Shown here: piece by piece, positions 17,773 to 26,395 of the stretch | Numbering within the stretch: the stretch's first letter is position 1 | How the letters are laid out: the number at the start of each line of letters is the position of its first letter | Assembly: GCA_905215555.1 (NCBI GenBank) | Contig: CAJMQU010000046.1 | Coordinates: 1 to 36,277, forward strand | Length of the DNA stretch: 36,277 nucleotides | Direction of reading: 5' to 3' | Source: an uncultured bacterium | Lineage (GTDB): Bacteria; Bacteroidota; Bacteroidia; Bacteroidales; Bacteroidaceae | Notes under the pieces: generated by a model | Database searches by the model: none | What the model saw: the letters and a program-made list of their open reading frames with translations, nothing else | What the model was told of the DNA's origin: nothing | Made by a program: the position numbers and the translations under genes

Positions 17773-18666
17773 TTATTTAGACCACATTTTCAGCGGCTTG
17801 ATAAAGTTTGTATATGATATTTCTGATTTTATTTTAATGCAATAATAGAGGCAACCATATAGATTAATACATAAAGATTTTGAGGCGAACCTATGGGCTA
17901 ATTTATAGATCGTAAGTTGCTTCCTGCTCTCGATGCCCAAACTTTCAAACAGCCTTAACAGAGATTGGAAATACAGATACCGTCTTTTGACAAATTTGAA
18001 TATCTTGAATATTTTCTTTTGTCTTCTGTGGTGAAGGAGTGTCATGGAGTCGTTATGTCTTCTCCAAAGGACCAGAGGATAAGGAATATATACTATACTA
18101 TTGCGATATGCTGCCGAAATAGCCAACCACCAATCATAATAAACATCAAAGTTCCATTCGTGAATTTCATTAATAAACTCTTTTTGTACCAGCATACGGT
18201 GCCCTGAGATTATATTGTTGAACATGATATCTTCAATCTGATTCTCCGGCATAGAAGAATCACATTCAAAGGTCTGGTCTTTCAAGCCCGGGATAACCCC
18301 AGAGAAGGGTATGGCATCGCTATAGGCAAGCGCATGATTTCCTATCTCTTTCATCATAACTTCTATTTTTTCAGGAAACCAGATGTCATCCTGGTCTGAA
18401 ATAGCGATGTAATCGCCTGATGCCATATCCATCAATCGCTTAAAGTTGTAGTTGACTCCATGATGCTTATCATCCGGATTGATGATTTTGATATTCTTAT
18501 GTTTATGTGCGTAATTATTCAGAATAGCCATTGTGTTATCCGTACTTCCATCGTCTCCTACAAGCAGTTCATGGATAGGATAAGTCTGGGCAAAGATGGA
18601 ATCTAATTGCTCTTCAATATATTTCCCACCATTATATGAGGCAAGTATGACTGATACTGTTTTCAT
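17773..18666 (-). CDS. Glycosyltransferase family 2
   Basis: A 297-aa GT-A enzyme. The N-terminus has VSVILASYNGGKYIEEQLDS, the nucleotide-binding GDDGSTDNT (37-45) and a DXD-type motif SDQDD (90-94). The following DIWFPEKIE is common among rhamnosyltransferase-like GT2 proteins; this fits the rfbC gene in the operon but is not proof. Its ATG overlaps the stop of the preceding gene (ATGA). By eye the base composition here seems more AT-rich than the flanking housekeeping genes, as often seen in exchanged polysaccharide genes. Confidence 0.9.
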   Translation of the reverse strand: MKTVSVILASYNGGKYIEEQLDSIFAQTYPIHELLVGDDGSTDNTMAILNNYAHKHKNIKIINPDDKHHGVNYNFKRLMDMASGDYIAISDQDDIWFPEKIEVMMKEIGNHALAYSDAIPFSGVIPGLKDQTFECDSSMPENQIEDIMFNNIISGHRMLVQKEFINEIHEWNFDVYYDWWLAISAAYRNSIVYIPYPLVLWRRHNDSMTLLHHRRQKKIFKIFKFVKRRYLYFQSLLRLFESLGIESRKQLTIYKLAHRFASKSLCINLYGCLYYCIKIKSEISYTNFIKPLKMWSK

Positions 18667-19640
18667 TTTTGAAGTATGATATTATAAAGTTTCCTGGTGT
18701 ATATATCTTTAGAACACTCTGATTTCAGTTTATCACGTAACGCCTTTCCTTTCGCTCTGGCAATGTCGGTATGCTGCAGATGATATTTGATTGCTTCAAT
18801 GTATTGATCAGGGTCATTTTTACATAGTACTCCTGATTTCTCATCAATATATTCTTTGGTGACCGGAGTGGATGTTGTAATGACCGGTTTCTGCTGTGAT
18901 GCAGCCTGAAATATCACAATTAATCCTGCTGGCGCATCAGTGTTTAGAGGGAGCACCACAATGGATGATTCGTGCAATAACTCGTTAAACTCTGCTAACC
19001 GTACATTATGGAAAATATGTATGTTTCCAGGTAATGGCACCTTTGAATAATGTTTCCGAACCGAATCAGACATAACCAAAGTGAATTGCACATCCGGCAT
19101 GCTTTGGCCTATTTTTATGATCAGTTCCCAATCCCTGCCATTGTTTCCTCCGCAAAACACTTTATTTCCACAGTCCTTGTATGCTCTTTCTTCTTTCTCG
19201 CTGAAAGGATAGACATCATGTAGCAGTGCGTATGATTTCCTTATTCTTAGTCGGCGGTTTAATGCTTCTCCATATTCCACAGATGTGACGGTAGCTTTCA
19301 GGTTGGTTGATTGTAATGCTGATTTATACAAGTATGATACCATCTTGTTTTTTAGTGTCGGTTTGTTCTTCAACAAAAGATTCAATACAATGATTCTTCT
19401 TTTCAGGAAAAGTAATCTGCAAATCCAGAAAGAGATAATCCCCTGAAAATCATACCAAAAAATCAGCGTATCACAGGATGAGGACTTGTAAATAGCATTC
19501 AATGCTCCTTTTAGCCAGGCCATCCATTTATATTTGCTGCCAGGAGAGTATATCTCTTCTATGCTGACACCGTTTTTTCTCAATGCCCCGGCTATATATT
19601 CATGATTATCACGGAAATTATCGAATACAATATAGTTCAT
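18663..19640 (-). CDS. Putative glycosyltransferase (GT-B type, divergent)
   Basis: A 325-aa protein. The N-terminal part has a substrate-domain appearance (MNYIVFDNFRDNHEYIAGAL) with a hydrophobic stretch near residues 60-90. The C-terminal half has FCGGNNGRDWELIIKIGQ, FTLVMSD and VVLPLNTDAPAGLIVIFQAASQQKPVI, which corresponds to the donor-binding region of GT4/GT1 enzymes although the first Glu of EX7E is replaced. It overlaps the downstream GT2 gene by ATGA and follows the flippase gene by 14 bp. The glycosyltransferase call rests on this C-terminal pattern and the context. Confidence 0.75.
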   Translation of the reverse strand: MNYIVFDNFRDNHEYIAGALRKNGVSIEEIYSPGSKYKWMAWLKGALNAIYKSSSCDTLIFWYDFQGIISFWICRLLFLKRRIIVLNLLLKNKPTLKNKMVSYLYKSALQSTNLKATVTSVEYGEALNRRLRIRKSYALLHDVYPFSEKEERAYKDCGNKVFCGGNNGRDWELIIKIGQSMPDVQFTLVMSDSVRKHYSKVPLPGNIHIFHNVRLAEFNELLHESSIVVLPLNTDAPAGLIVIFQAASQQKPVITTSTPVTKEYIDEKSGVLCKNDPDQYIEAIKYHLQHTDIARAKGKALRDKLKSECSKDIYTRKLYNIILQK

Positions 19641-19654
19641 ATATCCTCAGTTTA

Positions 19655-20962
19655 TTAATAGCATACTTTCTTTTTCAATTGCTTTTGCAAATAGAGCCAT
19701 ATGATTAAAGTGGTAAGCATCTCAATGAGCACATATACGAAAGCATATCCATTTTCTTGCCAGCAGTAAATGGAAATGGCGTACATGATACACGATACTG
19801 CATTCACAAATAGCATAATGGTAACATATTGCCGGATATAGCCTTGTGTGAAAAAAACTTTCATATAAGCCAAGCTCATGGCAGTGAAAGGCATACCAAA
19901 AGTGAGCAGGCCGATGAGATATGAAAGCTTAGTTGCTGCTTCTGCGGGCATTTTCCCTAATCCGAAGAGTGTTTCGGCAATGAAGCCACGCAACAAGAAT
20001 ATCACCGATGATGTGAACAAAGTGAGTAAGAATAAGCGGACCGCTATACGGGATGAGGATTGGTAGATTTCATGTTCTTTTCCATCCCCTTTCAGATTAT
20101 TGAGTTTTATTTGCAGTACGGCTGTAAACTGTTGTATCCATGCTAAAGGTGCCTGGATGAACTTTTGTGCATAATTGATTATAGTTATGACCCCCGGCTG
20201 ATAATATGATAACAGATACATGGGGAATGTTGAAGCGAAAATGACAACTCCTTGGTTAAAAGCCAACCCTGTTATGGATTTCCATTGATGAGATATAGCG
20301 GAGAAGTCTGTCAGGAGGAATTGCCATTGCAACTTTCTCTTCATGAGAACAATCAGTATGACCGAATTAATCACGCTGGCTATACAACTCCCATATATCA
20401 TGGATGTGACACCGATAGTCTCTTTAAATAAAAGTAAGGCCAGGATGATTCCGCCGTTTAATAGCAGGTTGCAAACTAAGGGCAAAGAGAAAAATTTGAA
20501 TGAAACTAATATTTCCGTCAGATACAGATTGGTAGCCATAAGTAACATCAGCCAAAGCGACGCGTAATAGATGTGTAGGTACTTTCCTATATCTTCCGAT
20601 GGAAAATTGGTTATTAGTTGCGGTACTCTATCTCCTGCCAGACTCACAAGCAATATGAATAGAAGAATAAGAGAAATGAAACTGTACATAAAAGCATTCA
20701 GATATTTCATTTCCGCTTTTGCTGAAACAGAATGCCGCAACAACATAGATTTCGGTATGAGAATTGAAGTTGCGATTGTTTGTATCATCCCTCCTATCAG
20801 TATCACTAAATTGAAGAGGTAGAAGTACAGGTCGGTTCCGGTATTGGCACCAAAATAATAGGCAATCAATAAATGTTGCACAAATGCCACCCCTTTAGCC
20901 AACACACTAAAGAAAGATGAATGAATGGCACCTTTCTTATATGTTTCGCTGTTCAACTTCAT
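19655..20962 (-). CDS. Wzx/MurJ-like polysaccharide flippase
   Basis: A 435-aa integral membrane protein with about 12 hydrophobic segments, of the MVF/MOP flippase superfamily. Family members move undecaprenyl-diphosphate-linked repeat units across the inner membrane. The first segment (AIHSSFFSVLAKGVAFVQHLLIAYYFGANTGTDLYFY) resembles the MurJ start. Its role here is taken to be Wzx because it is inside the polysaccharide operon. The first 26 nt overlap the end of the Wzy-like gene. Conserved charged residues needed for MurJ were not checked one by one. Confidence 0.88.
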   Translation of the reverse strand: MKLNSETYKKGAIHSSFFSVLAKGVAFVQHLLIAYYFGANTGTDLYFYLFNLVILIGGMIQTIATSILIPKSMLLRHSVSAKAEMKYLNAFMYSFISLILLFILLVSLAGDRVPQLITNFPSEDIGKYLHIYYASLWLMLLMATNLYLTEILVSFKFFSLPLVCNLLLNGGIILALLLFKETIGVTSMIYGSCIASVINSVILIVLMKRKLQWQFLLTDFSAISHQWKSITGLAFNQGVVIFASTFPMYLLSYYQPGVITIINYAQKFIQAPLAWIQQFTAVLQIKLNNLKGDGKEHEIYQSSSRIAVRLFLLTLFTSSVIFLLRGFIAETLFGLGKMPAEAATKLSYLIGLLTFGMPFTAMSLAYMKVFFTQGYIRQYVTIMLFVNAVSCIMYAISIYCWQENGYAFVYVLIEMLTTLIIWLYLQKQLKKKVCY

Positions 20963-22121
20963 CTTTTCTTGTCATCATGAGGGCTAATATGATTAAAATA
21001 AACAATCCACGGTTATGTGTGAAAGTGGAATCTGCTATACCTTCTATAAGGAAGAATAAAAAGACCATCCAGATATATGTACTTTTATGTATACTCATAC
21101 CGGTAGACTTCCGAACGATTGTATACCAAAAGAAGAAATACAGGACGACTCCGATTATACCAAACTGAGCCAGTTCAGGATAAAAGGCGTCACAAATAAA
21201 GATGGGCATATCTTTTGATAGTCCCCATATATGGTCGAGGCTATATGTTTCATAAATGGGAGAATAATATTCGGCGGAAGCAAATGTGCCAAAACTGCCC
21301 AGCCCACAGCCGAATGGAAAATAGTCATATAAGATTTGTCCGGAGGTGAATAACATGGCAGGCCGGCTCCACATTTCGCGGGAGTTCATCATCCCGTCAA
21401 TATAATAGATTATTATTTTTTCTCTGGCAAACCAAATGGCAAGCAGACATATGAAAATGCCCGCTATAATGCTTTTCCAGCTTAACCGTATCTGTCCGCC
21501 CAGTTTGGTGAACATTATTAGGCCGGCGGCTACTGCCCAGAAACCATAGAATTTGGCTCGGGTGGAGAAGAAACCTATGGTCAGCAGAAAGAGAAATATG
21601 AAAACATCACTCCATTTATAAGTACTGCAATAAAAAAACAAGAAGGCGGTGGCGATGGCAGCCGTCGCAAAGCGGGAAGGATGCCCGAAAATGGAATAAA
21701 GCTGGCCTGACAACCCGACAATAATTAGTAATCCTCCCACAACTAAGCAGAGAATGCTGATGAAACATTTCTGGGAAGATGAGAATCGTGGTGCTATTAA
21801 ATAGGCACAATAAAAACCCAGGAAAGGTTTTATCTGAATGAGCAGGTCGGTAAGAATGGCTTTAGGGACATTACTTTGTATGATGAAAGAATAAATGGCG
21901 TAAAAAAGAAAGATTGAAATAATAATGACAACAGGCATCAACTCTTTCCGGTTTTTTCTTTCCCAAACCATGGCACCTGCAAACAGGCATAGGAAAAGTG
22001 CCATCAGTTCATCTGTATATTTGAATTCAATGAAGTCATACAATATGACACCAAAGATGTAGCCTGCTACAAGAAAGGCGAAAAACAAATTATTTTTGGA
22101 GCAGACCAGCCGTGAAAGCAT
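20937..22121 (-). CDS. Wzy-like polysaccharide polymerase / O-antigen ligase family
   Basis: A 394-aa protein with about 10-11 hydrophobic segments and a large outside loop near residues 230-320 (REMWSRPAMLF, then the aromatic-rich GLGSFGTFASAEYYSPIYE), the layout of Wzy polymerases and WaaL ligases. Sequence in this family is poorly conserved, so the call depends on topology and on its place between chain-length and flippase genes. It starts 5 bp from the chain-length gene and overlaps the flippase gene by 26 nt, so translation is coupled. Confidence 0.83.
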   Translation of the reverse strand: MLSRLVCSKNNLFFAFLVAGYIFGVILYDFIEFKYTDELMALFLCLFAGAMVWERKNRKELMPVVIIISIFLFYAIYSFIIQSNVPKAILTDLLIQIKPFLGFYCAYLIAPRFSSSQKCFISILCLVVGGLLIIVGLSGQLYSIFGHPSRFATAAIATAFLFFYCSTYKWSDVFIFLFLLTIGFFSTRAKFYGFWAVAAGLIMFTKLGGQIRLSWKSIIAGIFICLLAIWFAREKIIIYYIDGMMNSREMWSRPAMLFTSGQILYDYFPFGCGLGSFGTFASAEYYSPIYETYSLDHIWGLSKDMPIFICDAFYPELAQFGIIGVVLYFFFWYTIVRKSTGMSIHKSTYIWMVFLFFLIEGIADSTFTHNRGLFILIILALMMTRKDEVEQRNI

Positions 22122-22125
22122 GAGA

Positions 22126-23682
22126 TTATCTTTTAGTGAAAACGAATACCTTCATATAAATCGCAATCAGGGAAAGGATACAAGTTGTGACAAAAGCTAT
22201 TGCCAGTACAATCAGTTTTTTGGGGAAAACCGGTTTTGCAGAACAATAAGCTGCATCGACAACTCTTCCGACTTGTTCGTCGGGAGAGTTTACCAGACTT
22301 TTTTCCTGTAGCTTCTGCATTAGAAACAGATAGATGGTTTCCTTGATTTTCTGTTGCCGTTTCATCTCGATATACTCCCGCTCTTGCGTGGGTAACTCGT
22401 TCAGTTGACCGTTGAATACCTGATTTTTCTTATTGAGTTCTTCCAGGCTGGCTTTGACGCTATTTCGAGTTGCAGCAATTGTCTCTAATAACATTTTGCG
22501 TTGTTCTGCCAGTTGCTTATCGGCAAGAATCAAAGCAGGATTACCTTTCTCGGAAGCAAGAAGCAGACGTTCCCGGTCAAGTACCAACTGATTGTACATA
22601 GCGATGGACTTCTCTCCTATTCCTTCAAAGGAGGGGATGGAGGCATGTTCATTTTCCGCTTTTTGCATATATTCCACCACATAATCCATCATTTTTACGC
22701 GTGCTTCCGTTTCTAAAATCAAACTTTCCAGTTCCATTTTCCCTGTCATGGCGGCTTTGGCATATAATGCCGGTTCTGGAATGTTGTTATACTTTTGGTA
22801 AACTTCAATTTGATGTTCCAGATAGGCAAGTTCTGTAGTGATAGTGTCAAGGCGTACCCTTACAAACCGGGCATTCAGATCAGCTTCCTTTACTTTCACA
22901 TCTCGTGAGTATTGGTTAAAGACAGCCATTAGCTCATTCAGGAAATCACACCCGCGTTGCTTATTTTCGTTATCAAACTCTAACAGGATAATATCTGAAA
23001 TGTTTTCTTCTGCTCCGGCTGCTAAGTTTTTATATAAATCTTCATACACCTTTTGCAGCGGAGTGATTTGAATATTAAGCGTTTGTTTACCGGAAATTGA
23101 AATGCCCGCATTGGAGGCCACCATTATTGTGCCGACCGGGAGTTGTAAACGGCAAGGTAAAGCCAGCTCCTGCATTTTCACTGTTTCAAACAGCTCTGAT
23201 TGTATTTTTGCCGATTGTAACACTCCATCGGATAATGTCATCTTTATCTTTATCGATTCGCTGATAGTATCTAAAAACTGTTCGGGAAAAAGCAGGGTTA
23301 TAGGGTTATCCTTTCCATAAAGTAATACGTTTTTCAGGCCACGTTGCTGCCGTGTCTCCACTTGATAGCCGGTTTGAAGAATTGCTTTAGTCATATTGGT
23401 GCGTGACATTAAAACGATAACTTCATCTTCCACATTGATACCTGAAGCGCTCCCGCCCAATAAAGCATTAAGACCACTGCCTTTTAACATTTTCAACTCA
23501 GACATCATGCCTTGGTTATCGCCAATTAGCTGCATTCGGGCTGTAAAGCCATATTCTTTTGGAGTAACCATAAGAAAGCAGATAGCGGCAATCAGGCAAA
23601 TGATCCCGATGGGCACATATATTTTCCAGTAACCGAAGAATTGCTTCAGCAGAGCTCCGATATGTATATTTTCATCATTCAT
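22126..23682 (-). CDS. Wzz/Wzc-like chain-length protein without tyrosine-kinase domain
   Basis: A 518-aa inner-membrane co-polymerase that sets polymer length and contacts the outer-membrane exporter. Transmembrane helix 1 is near residues 18-38 (YVPIGIICLIAAICFLMV) and helix 2 near 490-510 (LIVLAIAFVTTCILSLIAIY), with a long periplasmic region between them rich in predicted coiled coil (about 265-460, many Glu/Lys/Leu) and a PTQEREYIEMKRQQKIKE segment typical of the GNVR region. Only about eight residues follow helix 2, so the cytoplasmic BY-kinase of Wzc is absent. No separate kinase gene is in the window. It is 13 bp from the Wza-like gene. Confidence 0.9.
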   Translation of the reverse strand: MNDENIHIGALLKQFFGYWKIYVPIGIICLIAAICFLMVTPKEYGFTARMQLIGDNQGMMSELKMLKGSGLNALLGGSASGINVEDEVIVLMSRTNMTKAILQTGYQVETRQQRGLKNVLLYGKDNPITLLFPEQFLDTISESIKIKMTLSDGVLQSAKIQSELFETVKMQELALPCRLQLPVGTIMVASNAGISISGKQTLNIQITPLQKVYEDLYKNLAAGAEENISDIILLEFDNENKQRGCDFLNELMAVFNQYSRDVKVKEADLNARFVRVRLDTITTELAYLEHQIEVYQKYNNIPEPALYAKAAMTGKMELESLILETEARVKMMDYVVEYMQKAENEHASIPSFEGIGEKSIAMYNQLVLDRERLLLASEKGNPALILADKQLAEQRKMLLETIAATRNSVKASLEELNKKNQVFNGQLNELPTQEREYIEMKRQQKIKETIYLFLMQKLQEKSLVNSPDEQVGRVVDAAYCSAKPVFPKKLIVLAIAFVTTCILSLIAIYMKVFVFTKR

Positions 23683-23695
23683 AAGCGAGAGATAT

Positions 23696-24499
23696 TCATT
23701 TTACCAGCAATGCAATGCCCAGCGATGCCAATATCGATAAGGCACTGATTATTGTTGATGCCAAAGAAACATTGAACTGCCCACTCTGACTATACCGGGC
23801 ATTTCCCTTTCTTGCTTTATTCGGTTCTATATAAAGTACATCATTTTGCTGCAAATAATAATAAGGAGATGTTAGCATTTCTGCAGAAGTAAGATCGAAA
23901 CGATGATATTCTTTTCGTCCGTTGTTATCACGAATCAGAAGTACATTAGTACGATTGCCGTAAATAGTCAGGTCGCCTGCCATACCAAGCGCATCAAGTA
24001 CAGATAGGCGTTCATTGGGTACATTAACTGTTCCAGGCCTGTTTACTTCTCCCAATACAGAGACTTTAAAATTCTTTATTTGTATTGTGACAATGGGAGA
24101 TTTGACGTAAGCTGATATTTTTTCGGTCAGCATGTCTGTCAATTCGCTACGTGTCATGTTAGCGACTTGTACTTTACCAAGTACCGGGAAATCGATCTCT
24201 CCGCGTGAATTTACCAAATAAGTATGAAGTACAGGCGTAGTGGTAACATTCGTTTCACCTGGGGCCAAATAACTGGCAAGTGGCATATTGAATGCTGCTA
24301 CTGCATTGGGTTCTGTTCCTGATACAGTTATTGACAATTGGTCATCCGGAGCAATCCGTGGGGCATAATTAATAGGTTGTTCGATAATAGTTGCCGCCTG
24401 GCTATCTAAATCCTGAAAATAGGTGATATTATTAGTCGCTGTTTTGCACGACATTAGTAGCAGTAATGAGAAAGCAGGTATCAACGTTTTTATTTTCAT
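23696..24499 (-). CDS. Wza-like polysaccharide export lipoprotein
   Basis: First gene of the operon. The 267-aa protein has a lipoprotein signal with lipobox LMSC (Cys18), a Poly_export domain (about 45-145: YAPRIAPDDQLSITVSGTEPN, then VNSRGEIDFPVLGKVQV), an SLBB-type segment (FKVSVLGEVNRPGTVNVPNERLSVLDALGMAGDL) and a C-terminal hydrophobic helix (STIISALSILASLGIALLV). The short length with a C-terminal helix is usual for Bacteroidota and differs from the 379-aa E. coli Wza. It forms the outer-membrane exit pore with the chain-length protein encoded next to it. Confidence 0.93.
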   Translation of the reverse strand: MKIKTLIPAFSLLLLMSCKTATNNITYFQDLDSQAATIIEQPINYAPRIAPDDQLSITVSGTEPNAVAAFNMPLASYLAPGETNVTTTPVLHTYLVNSRGEIDFPVLGKVQVANMTRSELTDMLTEKISAYVKSPIVTIQIKNFKVSVLGEVNRPGTVNVPNERLSVLDALGMAGDLTIYGNRTNVLLIRDNNGRKEYHRFDLTSAEMLTSPYYYLQQNDVLYIEPNKARKGNARYSQSGQFNVSLASTIISALSILASLGIALLVK

Positions 24500-24533
24500 C
24501 GTACATTTTGTCTTTTATTAATTTGAATTATCG

Positions 24534-24541
24534 CAAAAGTA
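24534..24541 (-). promoter_or_regulatory. -7 element of the polysaccharide operon
   Basis: TACTTTTG on the minus strand matches TAnnTTTG and gives a predicted leader of about 28 nt before the export lipoprotein gene. There is no good -33 TTG, so an activator may be needed. See the inverted repeat just upstream. Confidence 0.6.
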
Positions 24542-24567
24542 ATAGTTTATAGTCAATAAACGTTGGT

Positions 24568-24594
24568 TAGGCAGGTTTATTGTTAGTCTGCCTA
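24568..24594. repeat. Inverted repeat TAGGCAG-N13-CTGCCTA upstream of the polysaccharide promoter
   Basis: A perfect 7-bp inverted repeat whose half-sites are 20 bp apart, about two helical turns. It lies 27-60 bp upstream of the operon's -7 element and could bind a dimeric regulator. The direct repeat TATAATTTGTT (24593-24603 and 24677-24687) is nearby. Confidence 0.45.
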
Positions 24595-24732
24595 TAATTT
24601 GTTCATCGCTTTGGAGATGTTTCTCATTAAATGGTGAACCTGATTTTCTTAAAAGTATGGAACCGATTGTGCCGTTTATAATTTGTTGAAAAGAAAAATG
24701 CCCTGAAACTGGCTTATATCCGAGATTTCCGT

Positions 24733-24740
24733 TATTTTTG
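24733..24740 (+). promoter_or_regulatory. Candidate -7 element directly before the SPOR protein start
   Basis: TATTTTTG matches the -7 consensus but ends only four bases before the ATG at 24745. If used, transcription would start at or within a few bases of the start codon. Confidence 0.4.
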
Positions 24741-24744
24741 CACC

Positions 24745-25782
24745 ATGATTGAATTGGCACAACATATAGAAGCTTTATTATTGGAGAATGACTGCGTCAT
24801 TGTTCCGGGTTTGGGAGGATTTGTAGCTCATTATGCTCCGGCTACGAGAGTGAAAGAAGAGAATATTTTCCTGCCCCCTACCCGTATCGTTGGTTTTAAT
24901 CCGCAACTGAAGATGAATGACGGTCTGCTGGTTCAATCTTATATGTCAGTGTATGGAACTGACTTTTCGGATGCTACCAGGATCGTGGAGCGTAAAGTGG
25001 ACGAATTGATAGCCACTCTGCATGAAGAAGGTAAAGTTGACTTGCCGAATATAGGCGAAGTACGTTATACCATCCATAACACATTCGACTTCGCACCTTA
25101 TGACAACAAGATTACAACCCCTTATTTATATGGGCTGGATGCATTTGAAATGAAGGAACTGGCGGTGATAGAAAAGCCGCAGGCTGAAAGGTTTGTTCCT
25201 TATTCTGTTCCCGCCGCTGTCAAAAAGGAAAAGCGTACGTTCGCTATCAGATTCAATCGGGCTTATCTGACAAATGTCGCTGCGGTGGTGGCTGCTATTA
25301 TTCTTTCTTTCTTCTTTTCCACTCCAATAGAAAATACAGAGGTGATAGAAGAAAACTATGCAAAGTTGCTTCCGGACGAGCTGTTTGAAAAGATAGAAAA
25401 GCAATCTTTGGCGATTACACCGATTATTGTAAAGCAGCACACACCTACACGTAAATCTGCTGACAAGCAAGCAGCAGCGCAAAAGAAAGTTATAGCTCCC
25501 GTTGCTGTGAAAGAGGTTAAGGTTGGCAAGGCACCGGTTGTTGCTGCTGCTCCCCCAAGACCCTATCATATCATTGTTGCCAGCGTCGGAACCGAGCAGG
25601 ATGCAGAAAAGATGGCTGCACAGTTGGTTGCTAAAGGCTTTTCGGGTGCAAAAGCCATTGTCGGAGATGGTAAGATGCGTGTCAGCATTGAGTCTTGCGG
25701 TACGGAAACAGAAGCTTATCAGGCATTGTCGAGAGTTCGTGAAAATGAAGCCTATAAGAATGCTTGGGTACTGAAAAAGTAA
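24745..25782 (+). CDS. HU-CCDC81 and SPOR domain membrane protein
   Basis: The 345-aa protein has an N-terminal bacterial HU-CCDC81-type region (about 1-140, opening with LENDCVIVPGLGGFVAHY and FNPQLKMNDG), one membrane helix (about 173-192, TNVAAVVAAIILSFFF), a Lys/Ala-rich periplasmic linker (about 195-270) and a C-terminal SPOR domain (272-344, YHIIVASVGTEQDAEKMAAQL). SPOR domains bind peptidoglycan glycan strands stripped of stem peptides, so a role at division or remodelling sites is likely. The first residues are part of the conserved domain, which supports the ATG at 24745. It is followed 73 bp later by the FHA gene on the same strand. Confidence 0.88.
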   Translation: MIELAQHIEALLLENDCVIVPGLGGFVAHYAPATRVKEENIFLPPTRIVGFNPQLKMNDGLLVQSYMSVYGTDFSDATRIVERKVDELIATLHEEGKVDLPNIGEVRYTIHNTFDFAPYDNKITTPYLYGLDAFEMKELAVIEKPQAERFVPYSVPAAVKKEKRTFAIRFNRAYLTNVAAVVAAIILSFFFSTPIENTEVIEENYAKLLPDELFEKIEKQSLAITPIIVKQHTPTRKSADKQAAAQKKVIAPVAVKEVKVGKAPVVAAAPPRPYHIIVASVGTEQDAEKMAAQLVAKGFSGAKAIVGDGKMRVSIESCGTETEAYQALSRVRENEAYKNAWVLKK

Positions 25783-25855
25783 CCGCATCCGTGATAAAGT
25801 CATACAATGATATTTCTTATCTGTCATTTTTTTAATTCTTTAATTTTTAATTTCC

Positions 25856-26395
25856 ATGAAGCGTGTCCGTTGTCCCAAATGTGAGAATTATCTTCAGTTT
25901 GACGAAACAAAATATAGCGAAGGCCAGTCTTTAGTCTTCGTTTGTGAGCATTGTGGAAAACAGTTCAGTATTCGTCTGGGGAAAACAAAGATGCGTGCTC
26001 CCCAGAAAGAAGAACGCCCGGACGAAGAGGAATTTAAAGATGCTTTAGGTAGTATCACGGTGATAGAGAATGTTTTCGGTTTTAAGCAAGTGCTTCCCTT
26101 GCAGGAGGGAGACAACGTAATCGGCCGTCGTTGCGTCGGAACGAATATCAATACCCCTATCGAGACATCGGATATGAGCATGGATCGCCGCCACTGCATT
26201 ATTAACGTAAAACGCAATAAGCAGGGGGGGCTGACGTATACTTTGCGTGATGCTCCCAGCCTGACAGGAACCTTCCTGAACAATGAAATTCTGGGTGATA
26301 AAGACCGTATCCGCATTGAGGATGGCGCAATTGTCACTATCGGAGCCACAACGTTTATTTTGCGCAGCGCAGCAGACGATGACTCCGGCAAGTAA
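25856..26395 (+). CDS. Zinc-ribbon and FHA domain protein
   Basis: The 179-aa protein has an N-terminal zinc ribbon with CPKC (Cys6, Cys9) and CEHC (Cys30, Cys33), an acidic linker and an FHA domain (about 70-172). FHA landmarks are present: GRR after the first strands, SMDRRHCII for the phosphothreonine-contact Ser/Arg-His, and TGTFLNN before the last strands. FHA domains bind phosphothreonine peptides, so this is probably a cytoplasmic adaptor in signalling. No kinase gene is next to it. The N-terminus resembles the zinc-ribbon domain that precedes other Bacteroidota signalling proteins. The gene overlaps antisense with the long DUF4373 frame and ends three bases before the 22-bp repeat array. 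Confidence 0.88.
   Translation: MKRVRCPKCENYLQFDETKYSEGQSLVFVCEHCGKQFSIRLGKTKMRAPQKEERPDEEEFKDALGSITVIENVFGFKQVLPLQEGDNVIGRRCVGTNINTPIETSDMSMDRRHCIINVKRNKQGGLTYTLRDAPSLTGTFLNNEILGDKDRIRIEDGAIVTIGATTFILRSAADDDSGK

Noticed and set aside
24500..24744. Invertible (phase-variable) capsule promoter
   Set aside because: No pair of longer inverted repeats flanks the promoter, and no invertase or upxY gene is near.
24518..24760. 80-aa minus-strand ORF
   Set aside because: It contains the polysaccharide promoter and overlaps the start of the SPOR gene; no recognisable domain.
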